Assembly (NCBI GenBank): GCA_023389255.1
Contig: JAEWER010000037.1
Coordinates: forward strand, 76,690 to 140,689
Length of the DNA stretch: 64,000 bases
From: Bacillota bacterium
Lineage (GTDB): Bacteria; Bacillota; Clostridia; Saccharofermentanales; DTU023
Direction: 5' to 3'
This document shows, piece by piece, positions 35,155 to 44,168 of the stretch. Position 1 is the first letter of the stretch. The number at the start of each line of letters is the position of its first letter. The position numbers and the translations under genes are program-made. The notes beneath the pieces are model-generated. The model saw only the letters and a program-made list of their open reading frames with translations, was not told where the DNA came from and ran no database searches.

Positions 35155-35655
35155 TCAATCATTTTTGTAAATTCCAAAATCTTCCTCTATTTTTTGCCAT
35201 TTTTCGCTATTTTTCTCCATTATGCTATCCGGTAAAACTATTTTTAGTGTACGTTCTTCTTCATTGTTACCAGTAGCCACCAAGTACATCCAAATCGTGT
35301 GAGGTGGCAGCAAAGAAGCTATCCGCTCTGGCCACTCGATTAAACAACAGCCTTGACCATATAGATATTCATCAAAGCCAGCATCGAAAAACTCCAATTC
35401 ATTGTTTAGTCGATAGGCATCGAAATGATATAAGGGTAATTCTGTCGTATATTCATTGAGCAAAGTGAACGTTGGACTAGATGCTTCTCGTTCGCCTAAG
35501 CATTCTGCCAGCAGGCGGGCAAAGGTTGTTTTACCAGCCCCCAAAGTGCCAGAAAGAGCTAATACCATTCTTGGTTCTAATGTTCTTGCTACTGCTTGCG
35601 CTAGTTTTGCGCTTGCTTGAAGATCTGGCAAATGCAACTGCAATGTATGACTCAT
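35155..35655 (-). CDS. tsaE: t6A biosynthesis ATPase TsaE
   Basis: ATPase that resets the TsaB-TsaD complex in t6A synthesis. The 166-residue protein has the Walker A loop LSGTLGAGKTTFAR near residue 34, SSPTFTLLNEY near 58 and the Walker B-like HFDAYRL near 75, then LIEWPERI near 107, all typical of TsaE. Slightly longer than usual owing to an acidic, Lys-rich end. The neighbour rplM follows on the same strand, 57 bases on; tsaB is 2 kb away on the other strand. Confidence 0.94.
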   Translation of the reverse strand: MSHTLQLHLPDLQASAKLAQAVARTLEPRMVLALSGTLGAGKTTFARLLAECLGEREASSPTFTLLNEYTTELPLYHFDAYRLNNELEFFDAGFDEYLYGQGCCLIEWPERIASLLPPHTIWMYLVATGNNEEERTLKIVLPDSIMEKNSEKWQKIEEDFGIYKND

Positions 35656-35737
35656 AATAACTCCGTGTATATTCTTCTACCTAATTGATGCTCTAGACGA
35701 GTATACTGTCTTTAAGATCATTTATAGCGAGGTATTT

Positions 35738-36343
35738 ATGTTTACTCAACCCATCTTAGCCTTAGGTATTGGCTCTGTTGCGCTAATTGCTTTGCTTGCC
35801 ATTATCGTCATTCTTGTTTTATATGTAATTTCTTGTCAACGTGCTTTAGTACGTTTAGAAGAAATGCTCAAAAATACCCTAGGACAAATTGCTGTACAGG
35901 TTAATTCACGTTGGGATGCCTTAACACAACTAGCTAAGGTGGTAGCCAGCTACAGTCAATACGAACACGACACCCTAGTTGAAGTAATTCGTGAACGTCG
36001 TCAGAGCGTTTCAGCTAGCGATGTCAGCCAAGTGCAAGAGCAAATCAATGCCAGTAATTCTGTGCTAGATAGATTATTTGCTCTAGCCGAAAATTATCCG
36101 CAGCTCAGAGCAAGTGAAAACTACCAACAATTGCAGGATTCTATCAACGTATACGAAAACAATGTCCGCTTGCAACGCATGGTCTACAACGATGCCGCCA
36201 CCAGATACAACAACATGGTGAGAATGTTCCCTTCCAATATCATTGCTAGAATGTTCGGCTATGGTGTTAAAGATTATTTCAAAGAAGAAGCTGGCAAAGA
36301 TACCATGCCTGACTTAAATTTAGACTTCAAAAAGAAGGACTAA
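35738..36343 (+). CDS. LemA family protein
   Basis: A 201-residue protein with one N-terminal transmembrane helix (about 8-32) and a helical bundle. Recognised from the motifs NTLGQIAVQVNSRWDALTQLAKVV (region 46-68), SENYQQLQDSI near 128, and NNMVRMFPSNIIARMFGY near 162. LemA is widespread but its role is unclear; it is suspected to act in envelope or membrane stress. Only 12 bases separate it from the DUF2207 gene, a common pairing. A GAGG site precedes the ATG. Confidence 0.92.
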   Translation: MFTQPILALGIGSVALIALLAIIVILVLYVISCQRALVRLEEMLKNTLGQIAVQVNSRWDALTQLAKVVASYSQYEHDTLVEVIRERRQSVSASDVSQVQEQINASNSVLDRLFALAENYPQLRASENYQQLQDSINVYENNVRLQRMVYNDAATRYNNMVRMFPSNIIARMFGYGVKDYFKEEAGKDTMPDLNLDFKKKD

Positions 36344-36355
36344 TTCGACTCGCTT

Positions 36356-38278
36356 ATGAAAAAACTACAGCTATTTAAACGATCTTTAATTGCTGGCTTC
36401 TGCTGTTGTTTAATGCTGGTGTTCATCGCTCCCAGCATTAATTTATTTGCTAGTGAAACAGTTGATACTAGTGCACCCGCAACTAGTTCAGTAGTTAGTT
36501 CTGCTAGCAGTCGACAAGAAGCCAACAACAATAACAGTTCTGTACAAGATCACCTACGTCTATTCGGTGACGATATTCCGCAAGATTATAGAGGTATCTG
36601 GAGCATCAATGTCTTAGGTCTCATTAACGATGACGGCTCATTGACTGTGCGTGAACTGTGGCAAGCGAATATGTCTGATTCTGGCAATAAAGAATTGTAC
36701 ATCCGCAAAAAGCTTAATCACATGAAGCTAAAAGAGGGCAGTTACCACGTTTCTGCACTCGATATGTCTGCTGGCGCCACCAGTGGTGTACAAGAATTTA
36801 CTGCCTCTCCCAATTATTCATGGAATGTAGATGCCAGCTTTGATGAAAAAGCCTACCACTACGGCCTCGTGCAAGATGGTGATTACACAGAATTTTGCTT
36901 TGGCATATCTAAGTATGCACCCATGCTCTACATTGTCGATTACACCTTGGAAAATGCTTTCTTGACTTATAGCGATGGGGAAATCGGTGCGAATATTCGT
37001 TTTATCAACGATAAGTTAAGCTCAGTGCCACAACTCATCGCAGTTCATTTAGCGATGGCAGATCCTAATAAGGTACTAGATCAAAACAACAGTAAAGTTT
37101 GGGCTTTTGGTTTCAAAGGACAGAGCGGGTATATTGACGATACGTCACAACTTTTCACACCTGCTAAAAAACACATCATGGCGTATAACGAAGGCGAAGT
37201 TTCTTCAGATTCGCATATAACTTTGTTGCTACAGCTAGATAAATCGTTGCTCACAGCGCCTAATGATCCACTCAATCGTAGCTTCAAAGAAGTACAAGAT
37301 ACAGCGTTCGAGGGATCTGATTACGATAATGCAAACCGCTCAAGCGGTAGACGTTGGTTCCCTACTCGCCTAATCATCCCAATCATCGTTTTTATTTCTG
37401 CGTACTTCTCCAGCAAGCGCTTGAGCAATAAGTACAAAGTAAAAAATAGAAAGCAAGTGGCGATTAGCTCAACTCCTAGTAGTACAATTCCCTTAAACGC
37501 TGATCTTCTGTTGATTTACTTCTTCTCTACTCAAGTCACTTGCCACAACGGAAGACGTTCTCCCTTACGAGGTAGCAACTATATCAGTAGCCTATTCTTG
37601 AAATGGATTAAACAAGGACTTTTAACACCGTTCACTCCGCTGACAGACAAAGGCAAACGGGATCATCAAAATACTAAGCTTATTGTCAACCGCACGGCGT
37701 CTGAATCTGATTTCAACGATTTGATCGAAAGTAAAATTTGGTACGCTTACACATCTCACAAAGGTTCGCCAGTCGCCGAGATTAATAGTAAATCGATAAA
37801 AAATATTCCTGCCTCACAGATTAGGAATATCACTAAATCGATTGACGATAGTGCGCTTACACGTGCCATTAATCAAGGTCTGATCGTTAAAAACAAGGGT
37901 AGCTACAACTTCACTGCTTCTGGTTTAGCAGAAGCCTCTAAGTTAACAGCATTCGAAGAATTTATTCGTAATTATTCCTTGCTGAATGAACGTTCTGCTT
38001 ACGAAGCGGCTGTGTGGGATAATTATCTCTTAGTGGCAACTGCTTGTGGCTTAGGCGATACTGCCTTAAGAGAGATGCAAAACTTAGTGCCTGATTACCA
38101 ATTCAGTAGCGAAACTGGATCATTTGATTATTGGCAGACTATCTACCTTCTCAACACCGTCAACTTTGCCAGTGGCTACGGTGCCAGCAGTCCAGCAACC
38201 GCTGGTCTTGGTGGAGTGGCTTCTATTGGTGGTGGCGGTGGCTTCTCTGGCGGCGCCTCTGGTGGCGGTGGCCGTTAG
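36356..38278 (+). CDS. DUF2207 membrane protein
   Basis: A 640-residue protein with an N-terminal signal or anchor helix (about 10-30), an extracellular DUF2207 domain (about 75-310, with SINVLGLINDDGSLTVRE), a transmembrane helix near 338-357, a cytoplasmic part, and a Gly/Ser-rich end (GGGGGFSGGASGGGGR) typical of these proteins. Family members often have further membrane helices after the cytoplasmic part, which I cannot see clearly here. Function unknown; its partner LemA lies directly upstream. There is no clear Shine-Dalgarno site, so coupling to lemA is likely. The gene ends at a strong terminator. Confidence 0.85.
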   Translation: MKKLQLFKRSLIAGFCCCLMLVFIAPSINLFASETVDTSAPATSSVVSSASSRQEANNNNSSVQDHLRLFGDDIPQDYRGIWSINVLGLINDDGSLTVRELWQANMSDSGNKELYIRKKLNHMKLKEGSYHVSALDMSAGATSGVQEFTASPNYSWNVDASFDEKAYHYGLVQDGDYTEFCFGISKYAPMLYIVDYTLENAFLTYSDGEIGANIRFINDKLSSVPQLIAVHLAMADPNKVLDQNNSKVWAFGFKGQSGYIDDTSQLFTPAKKHIMAYNEGEVSSDSHITLLLQLDKSLLTAPNDPLNRSFKEVQDTAFEGSDYDNANRSSGRRWFPTRLIIPIIVFISAYFSSKRLSNKYKVKNRKQVAISSTPSSTIPLNADLLLIYFFSTQVTCHNGRRSPLRGSNYISSLFLKWIKQGLLTPFTPLTDKGKRDHQNTKLIVNRTASESDFNDLIESKIWYAYTSHKGSPVAEINSKSIKNIPASQIRNITKSIDDSALTRAINQGLIVKNKGSYNFTASGLAEASKLTAFEEFIRNYSLLNERSAYEAAVWDNYLLVATACGLGDTALREMQNLVPDYQFSSETGSFDYWQTIYLLNTVNFASGYGASSPATAGLGGVASIGGGGGFSGGASGGGGR

Positions 38279-38299
38279 AGTTTTATACACCCTACTAAC

Positions 38300-38332
38300 T
38301 AAAAGGACCATGTAGCACATGGTCCTTTTTCA
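38300..38332. terminator. Terminator between the DUF2207 gene and the PPC-domain gene
   Basis: Perfect 12-bp stem AAAAGGACCATG / CATGGTCCTTTT, 5-base loop, T on both strands; it lies between converging genes. Confidence 0.9.
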
Positions 38333-38350
38333 TCTCTTTTCCCAATAGCT

Positions 38351-38770
38351 TTAGAATTGCATCAAGTTAATCCCTATATTTTCATCTAGCTTGCGCTCAA
38401 CATCAGCTTCAATAATTTGAATAAAAAGTTCGCAAGTAACACTAATAATCGCTTTATTTAAGTGTCCTCCGATCACTTCGTAGTTTTGCTTGCCTAAAGC
38501 TATATGCAAATGCAAGTAGGGATCATAATTCTTACTAGTAATATTTCCTGTCAAACTAACAATCTCCAAAGGCTCGTTATAAGTCTTCGTGTTATATGTT
38601 TGACTAGCACTATCAAAAAAAGCAAGTTCAACCTGATCGGTAGCACCTATACCCATTACCGTAGCAAGGAAAATCTCTTCTTGTTTAGCGATGCGGTACA
38701 AGGATTCTTTAATCTCATCACCACGATCCAAGCGAACTACTATGGTATTATCAAATCTTTCGTACTGCAT
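38351..38770 (-). CDS. PPC (DUF296) domain protein
   Basis: A 139-residue single-domain protein of the PPC/DUF296 family (plants and prokaryotes conserved), a trimer in known structures; some members bind DNA. Motifs: YERFDNTIVVRLDRGDEI at the start, DPYLHLHIALG near 88 and GGHLNKAIISVTCELFI near 105. I start at the ATG at 38770, which matches the family start and has AGAGGAAAG before it; an ATG at 38791 in frame would add seven residues. Its function in bacteria is unknown. It stands alone. Confidence 0.87.
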   Translation of the reverse strand: MQYERFDNTIVVRLDRGDEIKESLYRIAKQEEIFLATVMGIGATDQVELAFFDSASQTYNTKTYNEPLEIVSLTGNITSKNYDPYLHLHIALGKQNYEVIGGHLNKAIISVTCELFIQIIEADVERKLDENIGINLMQF

Positions 38771-38876
38771 ACTAAATCTTTCCTCTCTCATTGGTGTTCC
38801 TATTTTAGCTCAAAATGAGTTAGGCACCTAAAGGTGCCTTACTTGTTACTTAATCTATACACTCGCCCTGACTGGC

Positions 38877-40136
38877 TTATCTTCTACCACGTGTTCTAGG
38901 GTATTCTCGCTGAATATACTCCACTGCTCGGTAGTAGCGATTGCGCCAACGCTGTATTTTACTAATAGCTACTAACAGAAGGAACAAACACAAAAATGCC
39001 ATTCCTAGAGCAATTAACAGTGTGATGGTTTTGGGATTGCGCCAATCATTCTCTACCAACTGTGTCTTTGCTTCACTGCTGTTTGCTTCAGCTTCAGCTT
39101 TAGCTACAGTAGGATTTAGGTCTGAATCATTATTGGCTGGCACTTGTTCATTTCTTGCTATCCCTGTGCCTTGTGGTGCGTTAATTTTTTTGGCACCCTC
39201 TTCTAACAAAGCTCGAATCCAGACTCCACGCTCATATTCATAGTTCGTATCGCCTGCCATATGAGCGTTAAAAACCATAGCTACCAAATGACGATTGTCA
39301 TAGGTTGTAGCCATAGTAACAATGCACTCACCTGCCATCTCTGTCGTGCCTGTTTTACCGCCATCAAAACTCTTAATATAAGGAGAAGTGTAGTCTAATC
39401 CATTGCCCAAAATCACTGGCATATTAGTGTTTTGCAAGATCTTCCAACCAGTAAAGGGATGTGATTCAGACGGTGGCAAAACTAACCAAGAGCGCTTAGC
39501 CATATCTAGAAACTCAGAATGCTTGCGCAAAGCCTGTACAACTTTGAGTACATCTTTAGCGATTGTATGATGACTTTCATCACCAAAACCACAGACATCA
39601 GTATAAGTCGTGTTCTCGCAACCAATTTCTTGTGCCTTTTGTTGCATCAGCCCTAAAAAGGATTCTTCTGTCTCGGCATAGCCTTCAGCCAAGGCTCTAG
39701 TTAAATCATTTGCCGAGTAAATAATACTGGCATACAGCGCCACTGAAGTTGGTACCATCTCACCCAATTGATATCCCGATACATTTGCCTCTGGATTCAA
39801 ATCTAAAGCATGCTCTGAAACTTGCACCATACGTTCAGGATCGTAGTTAGGATGTTCCAAAATGGTTAGCGCAGTCAACAATTTAGTTATGCTAGCCGGA
39901 TATACTTCCTTGTCGGAGTTATGATCTAAAATAATTTCTCCAGAATCTAAATCGGCAACTAAGTAGGCTGTTGATTCTAGATTATCGAGCGTTGGCCACT
40001 TGTAATCTGTAAACCCCTTAGGTAACTCTGTCGCTCTTATCGGCAGAGGAAGATACAAACTAATACTTAAAATAAATAGCAAGAAACCAGCTAGTAGCTT
40101 GCTACTAACTGGTTTGAATATAAAATATTTTTTCAT
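38877..40136 (-). CDS. D-alanyl-D-alanine carboxypeptidase (DacA/PBP5-like)
   Basis: Low-molecular-weight PBP (peptidase S11) that trims D-Ala from peptidoglycan stems. In 419 residues: a signal peptide (about 1-36), then the active-site Ser in YPASITKLLTAL near 74, the SxN motif in YSANDLTRALAEG near 134, and KTGTTEMAGE near 258. A C-terminal transmembrane anchor lies near 375-395 followed by a basic tail (YPRTRGRR). The usual PBP5 C-terminal domain is short. The ATG at 40136 is four bases after the secF stop; a GTG at 40157 in frame is possible. It forms a transcription unit with secD-secF. Confidence 0.92.
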   Translation of the reverse strand: MKKYFIFKPVSSKLLAGFLLFILSISLYLPLPIRATELPKGFTDYKWPTLDNLESTAYLVADLDSGEIILDHNSDKEVYPASITKLLTALTILEHPNYDPERMVQVSEHALDLNPEANVSGYQLGEMVPTSVALYASIIYSANDLTRALAEGYAETEESFLGLMQQKAQEIGCENTTYTDVCGFGDESHHTIAKDVLKVVQALRKHSEFLDMAKRSWLVLPPSESHPFTGWKILQNTNMPVILGNGLDYTSPYIKSFDGGKTGTTEMAGECIVTMATTYDNRHLVAMVFNAHMAGDTNYEYERGVWIRALLEEGAKKINAPQGTGIARNEQVPANNDSDLNPTVAKAEAEANSSEAKTQLVENDWRNPKTITLLIALGMAFLCLFLLLVAISKIQRWRNRYYRAVEYIQREYPRTRGRR

Positions 40137-40140
40137 ATGA

Positions 40141-41064
40141 TTATTTTTTTCTTGCACGCTTTTTCCATGCTACCCACAGGGGGCTGGCTATACAAATAGA
40201 TGAATAAGTACCGCTGATGATACCTGCCATCATTGGTAATGCAAATTCCTTAATGCTCTCAAGGTTGTACGCAACAGCAAAGCCATATGCAATTACCACT
40301 GAGATAAACATACAAAGCGAAGTGTTAATGCTACGTCCCAAGGATTGCTTGATTGAGTTATTAACCACATCTTCCAACGGTAATGAACCTCTGGAAAGCA
40401 ACATGTTTTCACGAATACGGTCGTAGATAACAATAGTATCATTGATGGAGAAACCTAAAATCGTCAAGATAACTGCGATCAATGTTTCGTTAATTGCTCC
40501 ACCGAACAAGATAAAGGCAATCGAGGCAATGGTAATATCGTGCAACAAAGCCACCAATGCCATAAAGCCAGCTGACGGACCAGACATTTTGCGGAATGAA
40601 TACCAGACGAAGCCGATAATCAATACCGAAGCAATCAGCAAGGCGAGCAAACCATTCATCAGCATTTCACGACCAATGGAAGGACTGACCAAGTCTGAAC
40701 TGCTGATCTCAAATTTTTGCTCGGGGAATTCTTGGTTCAATGCTTCTGTCAGTTTGCTGAAGTCATCGATACTCAAAGCATCATTACCTGCAACAGACAC
40801 TACCATTTTTTGACTTGAATCAGCAAAGTTGACTGTTTTTTGGACACTGATTTCTTTACCTGGTAATTGCTTTTCGGCAATATCCTTGACATCGCTGTCT
40901 TTAACTTCTCCTGAGTAGCTATACTCAATAACACTACCACCAGCAAATTCAATGTCTAATCTGACACCACGCACTAAGCAAGCGATTACACCGATGATAA
41001 TGATGGTCAGTGAAACTGCGAATAAATATTTGCGATTACGAATAAAATGGAATTTCACGTTCAT
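40141..41064 (-). CDS. secF: Protein translocase subunit SecF
   Basis: Membrane partner of SecD that helps pull proteins through SecYEG using the proton gradient. In 307 residues: a first helix (about 12-32), an external P1-like domain with LDIEFAGGSVIEYSY, then five more helices (about 135 onward) with SINDTIVIYDRIREN near 204, the signature of SecF. The ATG overlaps the secD stop by one base (TAATG). SecD and SecF are separate here rather than fused. Confidence 0.96.
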   Translation of the reverse strand: MNVKFHFIRNRKYLFAVSLTIIIIGVIACLVRGVRLDIEFAGGSVIEYSYSGEVKDSDVKDIAEKQLPGKEISVQKTVNFADSSQKMVVSVAGNDALSIDDFSKLTEALNQEFPEQKFEISSSDLVSPSIGREMLMNGLLALLIASVLIIGFVWYSFRKMSGPSAGFMALVALLHDITIASIAFILFGGAINETLIAVILTILGFSINDTIVIYDRIRENMLLSRGSLPLEDVVNNSIKQSLGRSINTSLCMFISVVIAYGFAVAYNLESIKEFALPMMAGIISGTYSSICIASPLWVAWKKRARKK

Positions 41065-42395
41065 TATTTAGCCTCCTCTGCTGCCACAGCCTGCTTCTTA
41101 GCACCGTAGAGCCAAGGATTTTGTAATGGCTTGTAGGCGGAAAGTGAGCTGATCATCAAACGGGTCAACCATACACCAGTAATACCATTCAAGATAACAC
41201 CCAGTAACAGTGAATATCCGAAAGACAAAATAGTACCCGATCCGAACAGCATCAAGATAATGGCTGCAATAGCCACGGTTACGTTGGAGTCCATAACGGA
41301 TGAGAAAGCCTTGGTAAAGCCGTTATACAAGAATGTAGGTAAAGCCTGTCCTTTGTTGGCTTCTTCTCTGATACGTGCTGAGATGATGATGTTAGCATCT
41401 ACACCCATACCGATCGACAAGATGATAGCTGCAATACCTTGCAGAGTCAGAGTTTGTTGCGGTATGGAGATACCGAGCAAGATACCGATAACCTGCATCG
41501 TCAAAGATAAGCAAGCGACTAATCCCGGCAGTCTGTAATAGAGCAACATGAAGATACAGATCACGATAAAAGCGATTGCACCAGCTGTGCTCATCACAAA
41601 CAAGCTATCACTACCCAATTTGGGGCTGATAGTGCGTGAGTTAATCGCTTCTAGCGCAAACGGCAGAGCACCAGCATTGATCTTTTGTGCCAAGCTCACC
41701 GCTTCTTCACGGCTGAAATGGCCTTCGATAACACCTGACCCCTGATCTAACACAGCACGAATCGTTGCCGTACTAATAACAGTTTGATCTAGTTTGATGG
41801 TCATAGTTTGTTGCAAGAACTTCGTGGTAGCTTCTTTCAATGCCTGTCGACCTTCTGGCTTGAAATTTAATTCAACCATCGGCTCCTGTGTTTGTTGATT
41901 AAACACTGCCCGAGCTTGATCAACCATGCTACCGTCGAGGAAGGTTACACCATCGGGACCACTGAAAGTTAAATTTGCAGTCTCGCCTAACTCTTTGATT
42001 GCTTCATCCGGGTTAAAATTCGTTTCGTTGGATTTCCAAGGGAAACGCACGATAATGCGACCATTGTTTTTGCCAGGCACTACTTCTCTGTCCAAGATCT
42101 GTAAGTCATCCAAGCGCTTGTTCAAAACAGCTGCCGCGGCATTCATCTGCTCCTCAGTCGGAGTTCCCTCATAATCTTTAGCTACATAAACAGCTTCAAC
42201 ACCACCACGGATATCAATGCCGTAACGCAATTCTTTGATACCTTTAATACGAATTTGGTTGCCATCTTTATCGTTAAACGGCAGATCAACACCAAATAAA
42301 GTTACTGCTATGGAGGCCAGTAAAACTACTAAAATGATAAAAATAGTGACCTTTTTACCCTTAACAGTTTTACGAGCAAACGATCGTTTTGCCAT
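41064..42395 (-). CDS. secD: Protein translocase subunit SecD
   Basis: Six-helix membrane protein with a large external domain that acts late in secretion. The 443 residues contain KELRYGIDIRGGVEAVYVA near 52 (P1 head), the P4-type region (about 90-260), and the helix segment AAIILSIGMGVDANIIISARIREE near 330, typical of SecD. The ATG at 42395 is preceded by GGAAGGACT; a GTG at 42401 in frame is closer to that site and less likely. First gene of the secD-secF-dacA unit, divergent from prfC. Confidence 0.96.
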   Translation of the reverse strand: MAKRSFARKTVKGKKVTIFIILVVLLASIAVTLFGVDLPFNDKDGNQIRIKGIKELRYGIDIRGGVEAVYVAKDYEGTPTEEQMNAAAAVLNKRLDDLQILDREVVPGKNNGRIIVRFPWKSNETNFNPDEAIKELGETANLTFSGPDGVTFLDGSMVDQARAVFNQQTQEPMVELNFKPEGRQALKEATTKFLQQTMTIKLDQTVISTATIRAVLDQGSGVIEGHFSREEAVSLAQKINAGALPFALEAINSRTISPKLGSDSLFVMSTAGAIAFIVICIFMLLYYRLPGLVACLSLTMQVIGILLGISIPQQTLTLQGIAAIILSIGMGVDANIIISARIREEANKGQALPTFLYNGFTKAFSSVMDSNVTVAIAAIILMLFGSGTILSFGYSLLLGVILNGITGVWLTRLMISSLSAYKPLQNPWLYGAKKQAVAAEEAK

Positions 42396-42430
42396 AGTCA
42401 CAGTCCTTCCTCTAATTTCTTAACTAATTG

Positions 42431-42459
42431 ATTATAGCGTTACTGTTGAGCTTGAACAA
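42431..42459 (-). promoter_or_regulatory. Candidate promoter of secD
   Basis: Minus strand TTGTTC (42454-42459), 17-base spacer, perfect TATAAT (42431-42436). It overlaps the prfC promoter on the other strand. Confidence 0.65.
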
Positions 42460-42474
42460 TAAAAACTCTATATT
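42446..42474 (+). promoter_or_regulatory. Candidate promoter of prfC
   Basis: TTGAGC (42446-42451), 17-base spacer, TATATT (42469-42474), about 60 bases before the prfC start codon. It overlaps the secD promoter. Confidence 0.6.
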
Positions 42475-42534
42475 TAACGAGGAACATTTTTCCAAGAACG
42501 CAAATATTTGATCCATTTAGCAACGAGGAGACCG

Positions 42535-44166
42535 ATGAGCAAACAATCTGAAATCAATAGACGCCGTACTTTCGCTATCATCTCGCACCCAGATGCTGGT
42601 AAAACCACCATGACAGAAAAACTATTGCTGTATGGTGGTGCTATTCGCTTAGCAGGAACAGTCAAAGGTAGAAAAGCTGCCAAACATGCAACTTCTGACT
42701 GGATGGAATTAGAAAAGCAACGCGGTATATCGGTATCTTCCTCCGTATTGCAATTTGAATATAACAACTTCTGTGTCAACATTTTGGATACACCTGGTCA
42801 CCAAGATTTCTCAGAGGATACATATCGTACGCTTTGCGCTGCTGATGCCGCCATCATGATGATTGACGGCGCACGTGGTGTTGAACCACAGACTATTAAG
42901 TTATTCAAAGTCTGTCGTATGCGAGGCGTACCAATCTTTACTTTTATCAACAAGATGGACCGTGCCTCCCGTGATCCTTTCGATCTAATGGATGAATTGG
43001 AAAAAGTTCTAGGAATCTTTGCAGTTCCTCTCAATTGGCCAATTGGTACACATGGCGATTTTCAAGGCATGTACAATCGAGAATTAAAACGCATCGAATT
43101 GTTCGATGAATCAACTGGAGATCACGGCGCTGGCATGGTACAGGTAAACGCCGTTGATTTAAGTGATGCTAACTTGACTAATACACTCGATGAATACTAC
43201 GTCAACAAACTGCGTGAAGATATTGAGTTACTCGATATTGCTGGTGATCAATTAGACTTAGAGCGTGTCAGCGCAGGTGAGCAAACCCCATTATTTTTTG
43301 GTAGCGCACTAACCAATTTCGGTGTGGAGTTCTTCTTGAATAAATTCTTAGAGATGGCTCCTGCGCCTACTGCACGTAAAGTTGAACTTTTGGATCAACA
43401 AACAGGTGAGGTTAAGGGAGAAGCCATTGTTGATCCTTTGAGTGATCCTTTCAGCGCCTTCGTCTTCAAAATTCAAGCGAATATGAATCCTGATCATCAT
43501 GATCGAATTGCTTTCATCCGCATCTGTTCAGGTGAGTTTGAAAAGAATATGGAGGTTCAACTCTCACGTACCGGTCGCAAATTACGCTTAGCACAGCCTC
43601 AGCAATTTATGGCACAAGATCGCAACATAGTCGAAACCGCTTACGCTGGAGATATTATCGGTCTGTTCGATGCAGGTAATTTCCGTATCGGCGACAGCCT
43701 GACAGCAGGTAGCAAATTGCAGTTTGCTGATATTCCCACTTTCCCACCCGAACATTTTGCACGTATTTCGGCTGAAAAATCACTGAAGCGCAAGCAATTC
43801 CAAAAAGGTATCGAGCAATTAGCAGAAGAGGGTGCAATTCAAATTTATCGCCAACCTGAGATAGGTACCGAAACTTATATCATTGGCGTTGTCGGCGTAT
43901 TGCAATTCGACGTCTTAGAGTATCGTCTGAAAAATGAGTATGGTGTAGATATTAACCGCACGCAGCTACCATATCGTTTGGCGCGTTGGGTAGACTATGA
44001 AAACGAAGATAAAAGGCCGAGCGATTTAACAGATATTGTTAAGCCATCCACCTCTCTTTTGGTACGTGATCGAGACGATAATCCCGTTTTATTGTTTGAA
44101 TCAGCCTGGGCTGAAGATTGGGTTAAAGAGCGCAATGACGGCATTATCCTACGTGACGTTAAATAA
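42535..44166 (+). CDS. prfC: Peptide chain release factor 3 (RF3)
   Basis: Translational GTPase that removes RF1/RF2 after termination. The 543 residues carry G1 ISHPDAGKTTMTEKL, G3 DTPGHQDFSEDTY, G4 NKMDR and the RF3-specific segment TVKGRKAAKHATSDWMELE near 40; the C-terminal domain (GVLQFDVLEYRLKNEYGVD) also fits. The ATG at 42535 has ACGAGGAG before it; the in-frame TTG at 42508 is not needed. It is followed two bases later by the flavoprotein gene, so the two are co-transcribed. Confidence 0.97.
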   Translation: MSKQSEINRRRTFAIISHPDAGKTTMTEKLLLYGGAIRLAGTVKGRKAAKHATSDWMELEKQRGISVSSSVLQFEYNNFCVNILDTPGHQDFSEDTYRTLCAADAAIMMIDGARGVEPQTIKLFKVCRMRGVPIFTFINKMDRASRDPFDLMDELEKVLGIFAVPLNWPIGTHGDFQGMYNRELKRIELFDESTGDHGAGMVQVNAVDLSDANLTNTLDEYYVNKLREDIELLDIAGDQLDLERVSAGEQTPLFFGSALTNFGVEFFLNKFLEMAPAPTARKVELLDQQTGEVKGEAIVDPLSDPFSAFVFKIQANMNPDHHDRIAFIRICSGEFEKNMEVQLSRTGRKLRLAQPQQFMAQDRNIVETAYAGDIIGLFDAGNFRIGDSLTAGSKLQFADIPTFPPEHFARISAEKSLKRKQFQKGIEQLAEEGAIQIYRQPEIGTETYIIGVVGVLQFDVLEYRLKNEYGVDINRTQLPYRLARWVDYENEDKRPSDLTDIVKPSTSLLVRDRDDNPVLLFESAWAEDWVKERNDGIILRDVK

Positions 44167-44168
44167 CT

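Noticed and set aside
37361..37420. Second and third membrane helices in the DUF2207 protein
   Set aside because: Only one helix (about residues 338-357) after the signal is convincing; the cytoplasmic part lacks further clear hydrophobic runs.
38822..38839. Hairpin AGGCACCT/AGGTGCCT after dacA
   Set aside because: No T run follows on the dacA strand, so it was not called as a terminator; it may still be one of low strength.
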